From Azoarcus sp. (lineage in GTDB: Bacteria; Pseudomonadota; Gammaproteobacteria; Burkholderiales; Rhodocyclaceae): a stretch of 23,465 nt of DNA. The position numbers and the translations under genes are program-made. Below are positions 1-6,319 of the stretch, piece after piece (the stretch's first letter is position 1; each line of letters begins with the position of its first letter). The notes beneath the pieces were generated by a model that did not search any database, was not told where the DNA came from, and was given only the letters and a program-made list of their open reading frames with translations. The DNA lies in the NCBI GenBank assembly GCA_031282905.1, contig JAITCV010000181.1, forward strand, positions 1 through 23,465, read 5' to 3'.

Positions 1-1566
1 GCCTTTGTCGTCGCCGGGGCCACCCGCGCCGACCTGCTCAATGACCTGCGTATCGCGGTCGAAAAGGGCATCGAGCGCGGTGCCACGCTTGAGCAATTCC
101 GCCGCGATTTCAAGGCCATCGTCAAGCGCCGCGGCTGGACCGGCTGGACCGGCGAAGGCAGCCCGGATGGTATCGCCTGGCGCACGCGCGTCATCTGGCA
201 AACCAATTTGCGCACCAGCTTTGCCGCCGGGCGTTATGCGCAACTCACCGATGCGGACGTGCGCGCCGCGCTGCCGTATTGGAAATATATTCACAGTGAT
301 TTGGCGGTCCATCCACGTCCGATTCACAAACGCTGGGGCGACAGCGGCCTGACTTTACCCGTTGATCATCCATTCTGGCAGACGAATTTTCCGCCCAACG
401 GCTACGGCTGCGGCTGCCGCGTGGTCGGCGTGCCCGCCCCGGGCCCCGACGATGCCACCGAGCCACCCGAAGGCTGGGACACGGTCGACGAGGAAACCGG
501 CACGCTACCAGGCGTCGACAAAGGCTGGGCCTACGCGCCCGGCTCCGGAACGGATATGACGTTCCAGGAGATGATCGACAAGAAGTTGATCACCTATCCA
601 CCTGCCATTGCTGAAGCCTTGATGGCCGAAATCGGGCCTTATCTTGAGCGGCTCACACCGCCCGCGCCCGTAGCCGCCGCGTGGGACAGCGCCACCCCGG
701 CAGGCAAATGGCATGACGCCGCCTTCAGCCTTGCGCCGGCAGACATCCTGCGCACCATTGCGCGCATTGGCGATCCGAAAAGGCTGCTGCAAACCCCCGG
801 CGTCACGGCGGAATGCGCTCGACATGTGCATATCGACATGGACGGCCACGACATCAAGTCGTTGCACGGGCAATCGGTGTGGCGGCATGAATACGGCCAT
901 CATGTCGATGGCAGCCTCTCCGCAACCAAAGGCTATTTCAGCGAAGAAGCCGCCTTCCTGGACGCGATGGACGCCGACAAGAAATTGCTGCTCGAAGGCG
1001 CAGCCGCTGGTCGCGCCGGGGCCAAGACCCAAGCCAGGCGCGCGGCGCTCGATGCCATTGAGATGCAAACCTATCAGGATTTCGTCACCGCGCCCGACCG
1101 CGCCGTCTGGCTGGTCGAACGCTACCAGCGCGCGGGCCTGGACTACGCTGCAACTGTGGAGGCGATGGAAAAGCATGCGATGTTTCCGTCGACGCTGTCG
1201 GGACTCGGTTTGGAAAACCGCTACCGCCGTATCGTGGTGGCATTCGAGCAACGCGATGCGCAGGCGTTGATGGATGCGATAACGGGTGGATTCAAGACAC
1301 AGGAGTCGCGGGATGCCTTTAGGAAAGGCACGTTGGGCCATCTCTCTGACCTGTTTGGCAGCGTCACGCGCAACAAGGTATCGGGGTACTATAAGAGCGG
1401 TTGGGGGCACATGGATGCATACTATAGGAGCGCTGGATTCTTGGCCGGGACGGAAGCTTTTGCCAACCTGTTCGCCCTTTATGGGGAAGGTGGACTATTC
1501 TTCAGACAGGTGCTTGAGCAGATGTTTCCGGCTTTGGCCGGGGTGTTCAAAGGAGCAATGAAATGA
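1..1566 (+). CDS. MuF-type phage minor head protein with C-terminal HExxH metallopeptidase-like domain (5' end cut by window edge)
   Basis: The frame is open from base 1, so the true start lies outside the window; 521 residues are visible. Residues about 55-140 are a phage Mu gpF-like (SPP1 gp7/MuF) head-morphogenesis domain. The family hallmarks are an H-x-RW segment, 'DHPFW', 'FPPNGYGCGC', then 'DKGWAYAPG'. Such proteins are minor capsid components at the portal. From about residue 225 the protein continues into a domain that ordinary gpF does not need. It contains HEYGH at residues 296-300 (bases 886-900), a zincin HExxH motif, followed far downstream by 'TEAFANLFALYG' (Glu485), a possible third zinc ligand or conserved helix. 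MuF domains fused to variable toxin domains are a known class of phage-encoded polymorphic toxins, and that is my inferred role. The next ORF overlaps the stop codon by ATGA. Mu-gpF assignment is firm; peptidase activity is inferred from one motif. Confidence 0.85.
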   Translation, partial: AFVVAGATRADLLNDLRIAVEKGIERGATLEQFRRDFKAIVKRRGWTGWTGEGSPDGIAWRTRVIWQTNLRTSFAAGRYAQLTDADVRAALPYWKYIHSDLAVHPRPIHKRWGDSGLTLPVDHPFWQTNFPPNGYGCGCRVVGVPAPGPDDATEPPEGWDTVDEETGTLPGVDKGWAYAPGSGTDMTFQEMIDKKLITYPPAIAEALMAEIGPYLERLTPPAPVAAAWDSATPAGKWHDAAFSLAPADILRTIARIGDPKRLLQTPGVTAECARHVHIDMDGHDIKSLHGQSVWRHEYGHHVDGSLSATKGYFSEEAAFLDAMDADKKLLLEGAAAGRAGAKTQARRAALDAIEMQTYQDFVTAPDRAVWLVERYQRAGLDYAATVEAMEKHAMFPSTLSGLGLENRYRRIVVAFEQRDAQALMDAITGGFKTQESRDAFRKGTLGHLSDLFGSVTRNKVSGYYKSGWGHMDAYYRSAGFLAGTEAFANLFALYGEGGLFFRQVLEQMFPALAGVFKGAMK

Positions 1567-1781
1567 CATTGAACGAGGCATACGATGCCTACTATGCCAA
1601 GTTTCCAGAGGCTGGCCCGCCTGAGATCACTTGGTTTCCGGGACTTCCGGATGAGACCCAGCTTGAGATTCTCATGCAGGGCATCAACGGCAACACCCCG
1701 ATCACGGGCAAGGTGGCCGAAAAGATCGAGCGCCGACTGTACCCGAGGCACTACGCCGACCCGCGTAATGTGCTGATATGA
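1563..1781 (+). CDS. Small hypothetical protein, candidate immunity partner of the MuF protein
   Basis: This 72-residue ORF starts at an ATG that overlaps the MuF stop codon (ATGA), so its translation is probably coupled to the MuF gene. The sequence is MTLNEAYDAYYAKFPEAG at the start, mildly acidic, with no signal peptide or membrane segment. I do not recognise a family. In canonical Mu-like gene order, gpG follows gpF directly, so a gene placed here is cargo. In MuF polymorphic toxin loci the immunity gene sits immediately downstream of the toxin gene, which makes this the first candidate. It could equally be an unrelated small phage protein. A shadow ORF in another frame (1585-1776) has no comparable start context. 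Confidence 0.6.
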   Translation: MTLNEAYDAYYAKFPEAGPPEITWFPGLPDETQLEILMQGINGNTPITGKVAEKIERRLYPRHYADPRNVLI

Positions 1782-1812
1782 CCCTCGACTAACCGCCAAC
1801 TGGAGTATCGAC

Positions 1813-2046
1813 ATGAACTTCGCCCGTTACATCGATGATATCGACATGTATTTTAAGCAAGTGCGCGAGCAGGTGGATGCGGGCGACCCCGATCCCGTTA
1901 TCCATCTCATGAGCATCGAATCCAGCGCCGCGCATGTGGAGTGCGCGGCCAAACTGCTGCAAAAGCATTGCAGCCGGGAAATAAAGAAGGCAATCAAGCG
2001 CGACCTGGCAATGAGGATGGCCGCGCGCGAAAGCGTATCAGCATGA
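1813..2046 (+). CDS. Small hypothetical protein between MuF and gpG-like genes
   Basis: This 77-residue ORF begins MNFARYIDDIDMYFKQ and has a GGAG ribosome-binding site about nine bases upstream. Its stop overlaps the ATG of the next gene (ATGA at 2043-2046), tying it to the head-protein operon. The predicted protein is soluble and largely helical, with an acidic first half and a basic C-terminal end rich in Lys and Arg. No family is recognised. It may be a second cargo or immunity gene for the MuF effector, or a small structural or regulatory phage protein; nothing in the sequence decides between these. Confidence 0.6.
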   Translation: MNFARYIDDIDMYFKQVREQVDAGDPDPVIHLMSIESSAAHVECAAKLLQKHCSREIKKAIKRDLAMRMAARESVSA

Positions 2047-2585
2047 TCACCCTGCGCCTGGAGACCGGCCCCATCCTCAATGCGTTGGGCAGGCTGGAGA
2101 CCCTATTGACCCCCGAGGGCATGAAAAAGCCGCTGATCCAGATCGGGGAGTACTTGGCCGAGAGTACCCGCCAGCGTTTCGTCACCAGCACGGGCCCGGA
2201 CGGCAAGAAGTGGGTACCGAACTCGCAGGCAACCTATCTGTTATTTCTCGGCAACCGCAAGAGTGAAACGATCGCCAGCGGCGAAAACGCGGGCCGCATC
2301 AACCAACGCGGCGCGGCGCGCGCGGCCAACAAGCGCCCGTTGGTCGCCACCGGCAACCTCGCCGGGAGCATCGGCTGGCAACTGACCGCCAAGGGGGTCG
2401 CCATCGGCACCAACTGGGGCGACTGGAAGGGCGGGGCGGCGGTGCATCAATTCGGCACCGCGCGCGCGGGCCGCAATCACAAGGTCACCATCCCTGCGCG
2501 CCCGTTCCTGGGGCTGTCGGCCCAGGACGAGGTGGCCGTCCAAGGCATCATCGACCGGGCGTTCCAGGAGGCCCTCGGCTCCTAA
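2043..2585 (+). CDS. Phage virion morphogenesis protein (Mu gpG-like)
   Basis: The 180-residue product matches the phage virion morphogenesis family (gpG of Mu, gpS of P2), which acts in tail completion and head-tail joining. Supporting signs are the N-terminal amphipathic helix, 'RFVTSTGPDGKKW' (the family's F-x-x-x-x-x-PDG-x-x-W pattern), 'PLVATGNLAGSIGW' (L-x-x-TG-x-L-x-x-S) and the terminal 'VHQFGTARAG...PARPFLG' block. I chose the ATG at 2043 because it overlaps the previous stop (ATGA). An in-frame ATG at 1941 would lie inside the upstream gene and adds residues unlike the family. The gene looks full length. The protease, scaffold and major capsid genes that follow gpG in Mu are absent, so the phage module ends abruptly here. 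Confidence 0.88.
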   Translation: MITLRLETGPILNALGRLETLLTPEGMKKPLIQIGEYLAESTRQRFVTSTGPDGKKWVPNSQATYLLFLGNRKSETIASGENAGRINQRGAARAANKRPLVATGNLAGSIGWQLTAKGVAIGTNWGDWKGGAAVHQFGTARAGRNHKVTIPARPFLGLSAQDEVAVQGIIDRAFQEALGS

Positions 2586-2660
2586 CCGCCCATCATTCAA
2601 TTTTTCCCGCCGCCTCTATCCCAAACCCATAAAACCGCCCACCCTCGCAAAAAATCGCAA

Positions 2661-2675
2661 AAATTCGGGGAATTT
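2661..2675 (-). terminator. Weak hairpin with T-rich tail after the vapB-like gene
   Basis: Perfect 6-bp arms (AAATTC / GAATTT) flank a 3-nt loop. Read on the minus strand the hairpin is followed by T-rich sequence (TTGCGATTTTTT). It lies 14 bases beyond the stop of the antitoxin gene, so it may act as its terminator. The stem is short and AT-rich. The remaining bases of 2586-2689 show nothing else I can identify; in particular there is no toxin gene. Confidence 0.35.
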
Positions 2676-2689
2676 GGGGCGGTCATTTA

Positions 2690-2932
2690 TCACCGGAAGA
2701 AATCCAGTTCCGGGCGTTCCTGCACGGGCGAGTCTTGTTCGACCGCCTGCGCGAAATCCTCATCCACCGCCCCCTGGACAGCACTCAACCAAGCCCAGTC
2801 CTTGGCGACAGGCTCCAGGATCACGGCATCGCCGTGCTTGCGGATACGCACCTCGTCCGAAGTAAAACGGAAATCTTTCGGCAGACGAACCGCTTGCGAA
2901 CGGCCTGACCAGAATATCTTGGCAATGTGCAT
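2690..2932 (-). CDS. VapB/MazE-type antitoxin (orphan)
   Basis: The 80-residue protein opens with a swapped-hairpin AbrB/MazE DNA-binding domain: 'AKIFWSGRSQAVRLPKDFRF' at residues 3-22, then an 'EVRIRKHGDAVILEP' strand. This is the classic VapB signature. The C-terminal part (residues about 45-80) is acidic and Trp/Asp-rich, as expected for the toxin-binding tail. I chose the ATG at 2932 because AAGGAG lies six bases upstream; an ATG at 2974 would add a basic leader unlike the family. VapB normally precedes and overlaps vapC, the PIN-domain RNase. Here the downstream sequence (below 2690) contains no PIN ORF and leads straight into the phage module, so the toxin is missing. Family assignment is firm; present function is unknown. 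Confidence 0.82.
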   Translation of the reverse strand: MHIAKIFWSGRSQAVRLPKDFRFTSDEVRIRKHGDAVILEPVAKDWAWLSAVQGAVDEDFAQAVEQDSPVQERPELDFFR

Positions 2933-2947
2933 GGAAGGCTCCTTGTT

Positions 2948-2970
2948 GGTATATCTTTTTGCAGTATATC
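2948..2970 (-). promoter_or_regulatory. Candidate operator/promoter of the antitoxin gene
   Basis: Two direct GATATAC copies (minus strand), eight bases apart, lie just upstream of the antitoxin ribosome-binding site and contain -10-like hexamers (TATACT, TATACC). VapB proteins bind their own promoters, so a repeated site here is reasonable. No good -35 box is visible, and binding is inferred. Confidence 0.35.
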
Positions 2971-3022
2971 GCAATCATGTCCGCGTAAGCGAAGTGACAA
3001 CGGAGATAATTCCAGAGCCGAT

Positions 3023-3174
3023 TTCCCGATCACGATCCCACCCCTGCGCGAGCGCGGCAACGACGTCATCGTGTTGGCCGACCACTTCGTCTCGCGTTTT
3101 TTGGCGGAGATGAACGCGCGCTCAACATGCGGATGCGGCGCTACAAACTCGATTACAAGACTTTCCGAAGGTAA
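3023..3174 (+). pseudogene. Fragment of a sigma-54-dependent (NtrC-type) activator gene
   Basis: Translation of 3023-3109 reads FPITIPPLRERGNDVIVLAD followed by HFVSRF, which is the conserved block of sigma-54 interaction AAA+ domains (usual form: N-V-FPI-x-PLRER-x-DI-x-LA-x-HF). The residues that should precede it (YYRLN) are absent, so the left end is broken. A second stretch, in another frame at about 3127-3174 (ending RRYKLDYKTFRR then stop), could be a remnant of the C-terminal Fis-type helix-turn-helix. That would imply an internal deletion. The first piece is convincing; the second is tentative. No intact gene is present. Confidence 0.6.
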
Positions 3175-3177
3175 AAG

Positions 3178-3214
3178 AAGCGTCAAAAAGTAAACCCCCT
3201 ACTTTTTGACGCTT
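3178..3214. repeat. Perfect 15-bp inverted repeat with 7-nt loop
   Basis: AAGCGTCAAAAAGTA at 3178-3192 is mirrored exactly at 3200-3214 around AACCCCC. It sits just after the activator fragment and downstream of the convergent hydrolase gene. It could serve as a bidirectional terminator, but no clean T-run follows the stem. It could also be a protein-binding site or an insertion scar. Confidence 0.6.
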
Positions 3215-3236
3215 ACTTACAAGCAAAAACATGCCA

Positions 3237-3259
3237 GTTCCCGCGCCACGGGCGGGAAC
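3237..3259 (-). terminator. GC-rich hairpin downstream of the hydrolase gene
   Basis: Perfect 8-bp arms (GTTCCCGC / GCGGGAAC) with a 7-nt loop. On the minus strand it is followed by TGGCATGTTTTTGC. It lies about 85 bases after the hydrolase stop codon and is a plausible terminator for that gene. The T-run is offset from the stem, so efficiency is uncertain. Confidence 0.45.
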
Positions 3260-3344
3260 GCGCGTGTTCGGGCGGCAAGCCAAGCGGGAAGAACGCGGAT
3301 ATGATGAAAAGATGAAAAACGGATCGGCGGGCATACGTGAAAAA

Positions 3345-4313
3345 TCATCCGTGGTTCATTCCGGATGCCGGAAGATGCCCTATCAGCCTCGCTTTCAGAC
3401 TCGCCGCCAGTCGGATGACTGCATCATCGGCTTCGGGAAAGACTTTCCGCAGGCAAACGAAGCCGTGGATCATGCCGGGCATGACGAAACGCTCGGCTTC
3501 CCCTCCTTCGGCCAGCACCCGGTCGACAAACGCCGCGCCTTCGTCGACGACCGGATCGCATTCCGCCGCAAGCAGGAAGACCGGCGGCAATCCCGCAAGG
3601 CTCGATGCGCACATCGGCGAAGCTCGCCAGTCGAAGGGGTTCGCTTGGTAATGGGCAAAAAACCATTCCAGGCTTTCACCATCGAGAAAATGACCGTGGC
3701 CATAGCGCTGACGTGAAGGCCGCACCGCGCCGATTTCGGTGCAGGGATAGATCAACAGCAACAGGCGTGGCGGCGGTTGGCCCGCGTCGCGCATCGCCAG
3801 CGTGGTGACGATTGCCAAGGTGCCGCCAGCACTGTCGCCACAGAGCGCGAGCCGTTGCGGGTCGATGCCATGTTTCGCGCCCTCGGCCTTCACCCATTCC
3901 AACGCGAGCCAGGCATCGTCGGGCGCGGCGGGAAAGGGATGCTCGGGCGCAAGCCGGTAGCCGACCGCAAGTACCGCGCAGGCGCCGAGATGGGCAAGCT
4001 GACGACAGAGCACGTCATGGCTGTCCAGATCGCCCACGCACCAGCCGCCGCCGTGGTAGAAGATGCACAGCGGCAGGCGCTCCCCCGCCACGCTTTGCGG
4101 GCGATAAAGACGCACGGGCATGCCATCACCGTCACCGCCGCGCGGAATGAAAAAATTCTCCACTGCGGCAAGCTCGGGGGCCGGTCCGCAAAAAGCACGT
4201 TGTAACTTCAGAAAAGAACGACGCGCCTGCTCGGGTGAGAATTCGTGAAACCGGGGTGCGCCCACCCGGTAAATCATGGAAAGCAGCCAGCGTGCCTGTT
4301 CAGTCAGCGCCAT
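3345..4313 (-). CDS. Alpha/beta hydrolase (hormone-sensitive lipase / carboxylesterase family)
   Basis: The 322-residue protein is a complete HSL-type (family IV) esterase of the alpha/beta hydrolase 3 fold, expected to hydrolyse short- to medium-chain esters in the cytoplasm; there is no signal peptide. The oxyanion-hole motif HGGG is at 87-90. The nucleophile elbow GDSAGG at 159-164 gives Ser161. 'ECDPVVDEG' supplies the acid Asp253, and 'MIHGF' supplies His283. The length is normal for the family (about 300-320). The start at 4313 lacks a strong ribosome-binding site; Met13 would be an alternative. The gene is separated from the nuo operon by 179 bases and faces the activator fragment, so its physiological substrate cannot be inferred from its neighbours. 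Confidence 0.93.
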   Translation of the reverse strand: MALTEQARWLLSMIYRVGAPRFHEFSPEQARRSFLKLQRAFCGPAPELAAVENFFIPRGGDGDGMPVRLYRPQSVAGERLPLCIFYHGGGWCVGDLDSHDVLCRQLAHLGACAVLAVGYRLAPEHPFPAAPDDAWLALEWVKAEGAKHGIDPQRLALCGDSAGGTLAIVTTLAMRDAGQPPPRLLLLIYPCTEIGAVRPSRQRYGHGHFLDGESLEWFFAHYQANPFDWRASPMCASSLAGLPPVFLLAAECDPVVDEGAAFVDRVLAEGGEAERFVMPGMIHGFVCLRKVFPEADDAVIRLAASLKARLIGHLPASGMNHG

Positions 4314-4397
4314 TCAAATCAGGAAACAGGAAAAAGACTTCGTCAAAAGCGAGGGCCGCGGGTCGGTGGCTTTTCCAGATCTCGCCATGATGAGTTC

Positions 4398-4424
4398 GAA
4401 ATACGGTGCACATTGGTTTGTCAA
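4398..4424 (-). promoter_or_regulatory. Possible promoter for the hydrolase gene
   Basis: A consensus -35 TTGACA (4419-4424, minus strand) is followed, after a short 15-nt spacer, by TATTTC (4398-4403). It lies about 85 bases upstream of the hydrolase start, in the gap after the DUF2818 gene. The -35 is perfect but the -10 and the spacing are poor. Confidence 0.3.
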
Positions 4425-4492
4425 TTTGCTCTGATCCGGGAATCGTCTTTTTCAAGATAATGAACGACGATGCCTTGGATCATCCGCCGGGT

Positions 4493-4816
4493 TCATTCCG
4501 CCTTGCCCTTGCGATGTTCGACCCACAAGTAGCGCCAGACGAAACCGGGAAAGGCGAACACCAGGAACAGGCAGACGGTGATGGCGTAGAACTCCCACCC
4601 TTGGGGATAGACCATGCCATAAGCGCCCTTTTCAAGCACGGCGGCGGCGGCGCCGATCACGAAATAAAGCAGGGCCAGTTCCACGAGCCGCCAGCCGAGT
4701 GCTTTCTTTCCTCCCGGCGCGGCGCGGATGAACAACACACGCTCGAACAGGAAAGGCAGATTGGCGCCGACGAAAGCCAGCCCCAGCACCACCCAGGCCG
4801 CTGCTTCGCCCGCCAT
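4493..4816 (-). CDS. DUF2818 family membrane protein, last gene of the nuo operon
   Basis: The 107-residue protein has three predicted membrane segments (about residues 6-24, 39-61 and 71-92) and ends in a basic tail (VEHRKGKAE). It matches the DUF2818 family of small betaproteobacterial membrane proteins found behind nuoN. The ATG at 4816 overlaps the nuoN stop codon (TGATG), so it is translationally coupled and transcribed with complex I. An upstream in-frame ATG at 4846 lies inside nuoN and is unlikely. Function is unknown; position suggests a role in assembly or stability of complex I, which is inference. No obvious terminator follows: 4314-4492 shows only a weak ATCGTC/GACGAT pairing. 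Confidence 0.85.
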   Translation of the reverse strand: MAGEAAAWVVLGLAFVGANLPFLFERVLFIRAAPGGKKALGWRLVELALLYFVIGAAAAVLEKGAYGMVYPQGWEFYAITVCLFLVFAFPGFVWRYLWVEHRKGKAE

Positions 4817-6285
4817 CAGAATGAACTGAGCATCGCGTGCTCGCACAAGGCCATGAGCGCCTGGGGCATGATGCCGAGCACGGCGACCGCCAGGCCATTG
4901 GCGGAGAGCATGAGCCGCAGGTCAACCGGCGCGCGCAATGGGCTGTTGTCGACCGGCTCGTCGAAATACATGAATTTCACTACTCGCAGGTAATAGAAGG
5001 CGCCAATCACCGACATCACCACCGCGACCCCCGCCAGCCAGTAATAACCGGCGGCGACCACGGCCTGGAGCACGGCGAGCTTGGCGAAGAAGCCGACGAA
5101 AAAGGGAATGCCCGCCATCGAGAACATCACGAACATCATCAGCGCGGCAAACCATGGGCTGCGCCGGTTCAGCCCCTTGAAATCATCGATCTGCCCGGCA
5201 TCGAACCCCGCGCGCGACAGCAGCACGATCATGCCGAAGGCCGCGAGACTCATCAGCACATAGGCGACGGCATAGAACATCGCCGAACTGTAGGCATCGA
5301 GCGCGTGATGCGTATCGCCATCGACCACCCCGGCAAGCAGCCCCAGCAGCATGAAGCCCATGTGGGAGATGCCGGAATAGGCCAGCATGCGTTTCAGGTC
5401 GTGCTGGGCCAAGGCGGCGAGGTTGCCCAGGATGATCGAAGCGGCGGCGACGAACATCAGCATGCTTTGCCAATGTGCGGACAGGCCGAACAGTCCCCAG
5501 GCCAGCAGCCGCCAGGCCATGGCGAACGCAGCGAGTTTGGGCACGCTCGCCAGGATCAGCGTCACCGGCGTCGGCGCGCCTTGGTACACATCGGGCACCC
5601 ACATGTGGAAGGGCACGACGCCCAGCTTGAACGATACCCCGGCGACGATGAAGACGAGACCGAAGAGCAGCACGGGAACATTGGCCGCCTGCATTTTCAC
5701 CGCGCTTGCCACCCCCAGCAGTTCCAGGGTGCCGGTCGCACCGTAGAGCATCGACATGCCATAGAGCAGCAGACCGGAAGCGAGCGCGCCGAGGATGAAA
5801 TATTTCATCCCGGCTTCGGTGGAACGCGCCGAATCACGGTCGAAGGCCACCAGCGCGTAGAGCGCGAGCGACATCATCTCCAGGCCGATATAGAGGGTGA
5901 GCATGTGGTTGGAGGTGATCATCACCATCATGCCGAGCGTCATCAACAGCGCGAGCAGGTAATACTCGGGGCGGTCGAGTTTGCGATCGGCGAGATAGGA
6001 ACGCCCATAGAGCAGGGCGACGATCATCGAGGAATAGACCATCAGCTTGAGCAGGCCCCCCAGCAGATCGCTCACGAACATGTGGCCGAAGGTGACGCTG
6101 GGCTGGGTATCGAGGGTCGAGAGGGTGATGAAGATCGCCGCAATCAGGGAAAACTGGGCGAGCATGTAGGCCAGGTCGCGGGCGACGCGCCGGGCGAAGG
6201 CCGTTGCCAGCATGAGCACCAGCACCATGACCGCGATGAAAATCTCGGCGGAAGCCTGGTAAAGATCGGGTACCACGAAGTTCAT
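4816..6285 (-). CDS. nuoN: NADH-quinone oxidoreductase subunit N
   Basis: This 489-residue antiporter-like subunit of the complex I membrane arm carries proton translocation in the cytoplasmic membrane. It is almost entirely hydrophobic (about 14 helices) and keeps the Mrp-antiporter core: 'LYIGLEMMSL' with Glu136, a Lys after the fifth helix (MKYFILG), 'FKLGVVPFHMWVPDVYQGAP' and 'SGISHMGFMLLGLLAG'. I chose the ATG at 6285 (MNFVVPDLYQ), which agrees with the family and follows nuoM by 34 bases. An in-frame start at 6357 overlaps nuoM and adds a charged leader. It is followed by the DUF2818 gene with TGATG overlap. Confidence 0.96.
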   Translation of the reverse strand: MNFVVPDLYQASAEIFIAVMVLVLMLATAFARRVARDLAYMLAQFSLIAAIFITLSTLDTQPSVTFGHMFVSDLLGGLLKLMVYSSMIVALLYGRSYLADRKLDRPEYYLLALLMTLGMMVMITSNHMLTLYIGLEMMSLALYALVAFDRDSARSTEAGMKYFILGALASGLLLYGMSMLYGATGTLELLGVASAVKMQAANVPVLLFGLVFIVAGVSFKLGVVPFHMWVPDVYQGAPTPVTLILASVPKLAAFAMAWRLLAWGLFGLSAHWQSMLMFVAAASIILGNLAALAQHDLKRMLAYSGISHMGFMLLGLLAGVVDGDTHHALDAYSSAMFYAVAYVLMSLAAFGMIVLLSRAGFDAGQIDDFKGLNRRSPWFAALMMFVMFSMAGIPFFVGFFAKLAVLQAVVAAGYYWLAGVAVVMSVIGAFYYLRVVKFMYFDEPVDNSPLRAPVDLRLMLSANGLAVAVLGIMPQALMALCEHAMLSSF

Positions 6286-6319
6286 ATTCTGACCTGTCCG
6301 TTGTCGGGCCGCGCCCGCT

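Noticed and set aside
505..1410. A 301-codon minus-strand frame opposite the MuF gene
   Set aside because: The plus-strand frame has the gpF motifs, continuity from the window edge and an overlap with the next gene; the antisense frame has none of these.
1941..2042. A longer N-terminus for the gpG-like protein
   Set aside because: It would lie inside the 77-aa gene and add a basic Gln/Arg-rich leader unlike the family; the ATGA-linked start at 2043 fits better.
2586..2689. Searched for a vapC toxin after the antitoxin
   Set aside because: The only open stretch on the minus strand is very short and lacks the PIN-domain opening (a hydrophobic strand ending in DTN/DSN). No toxin is present.
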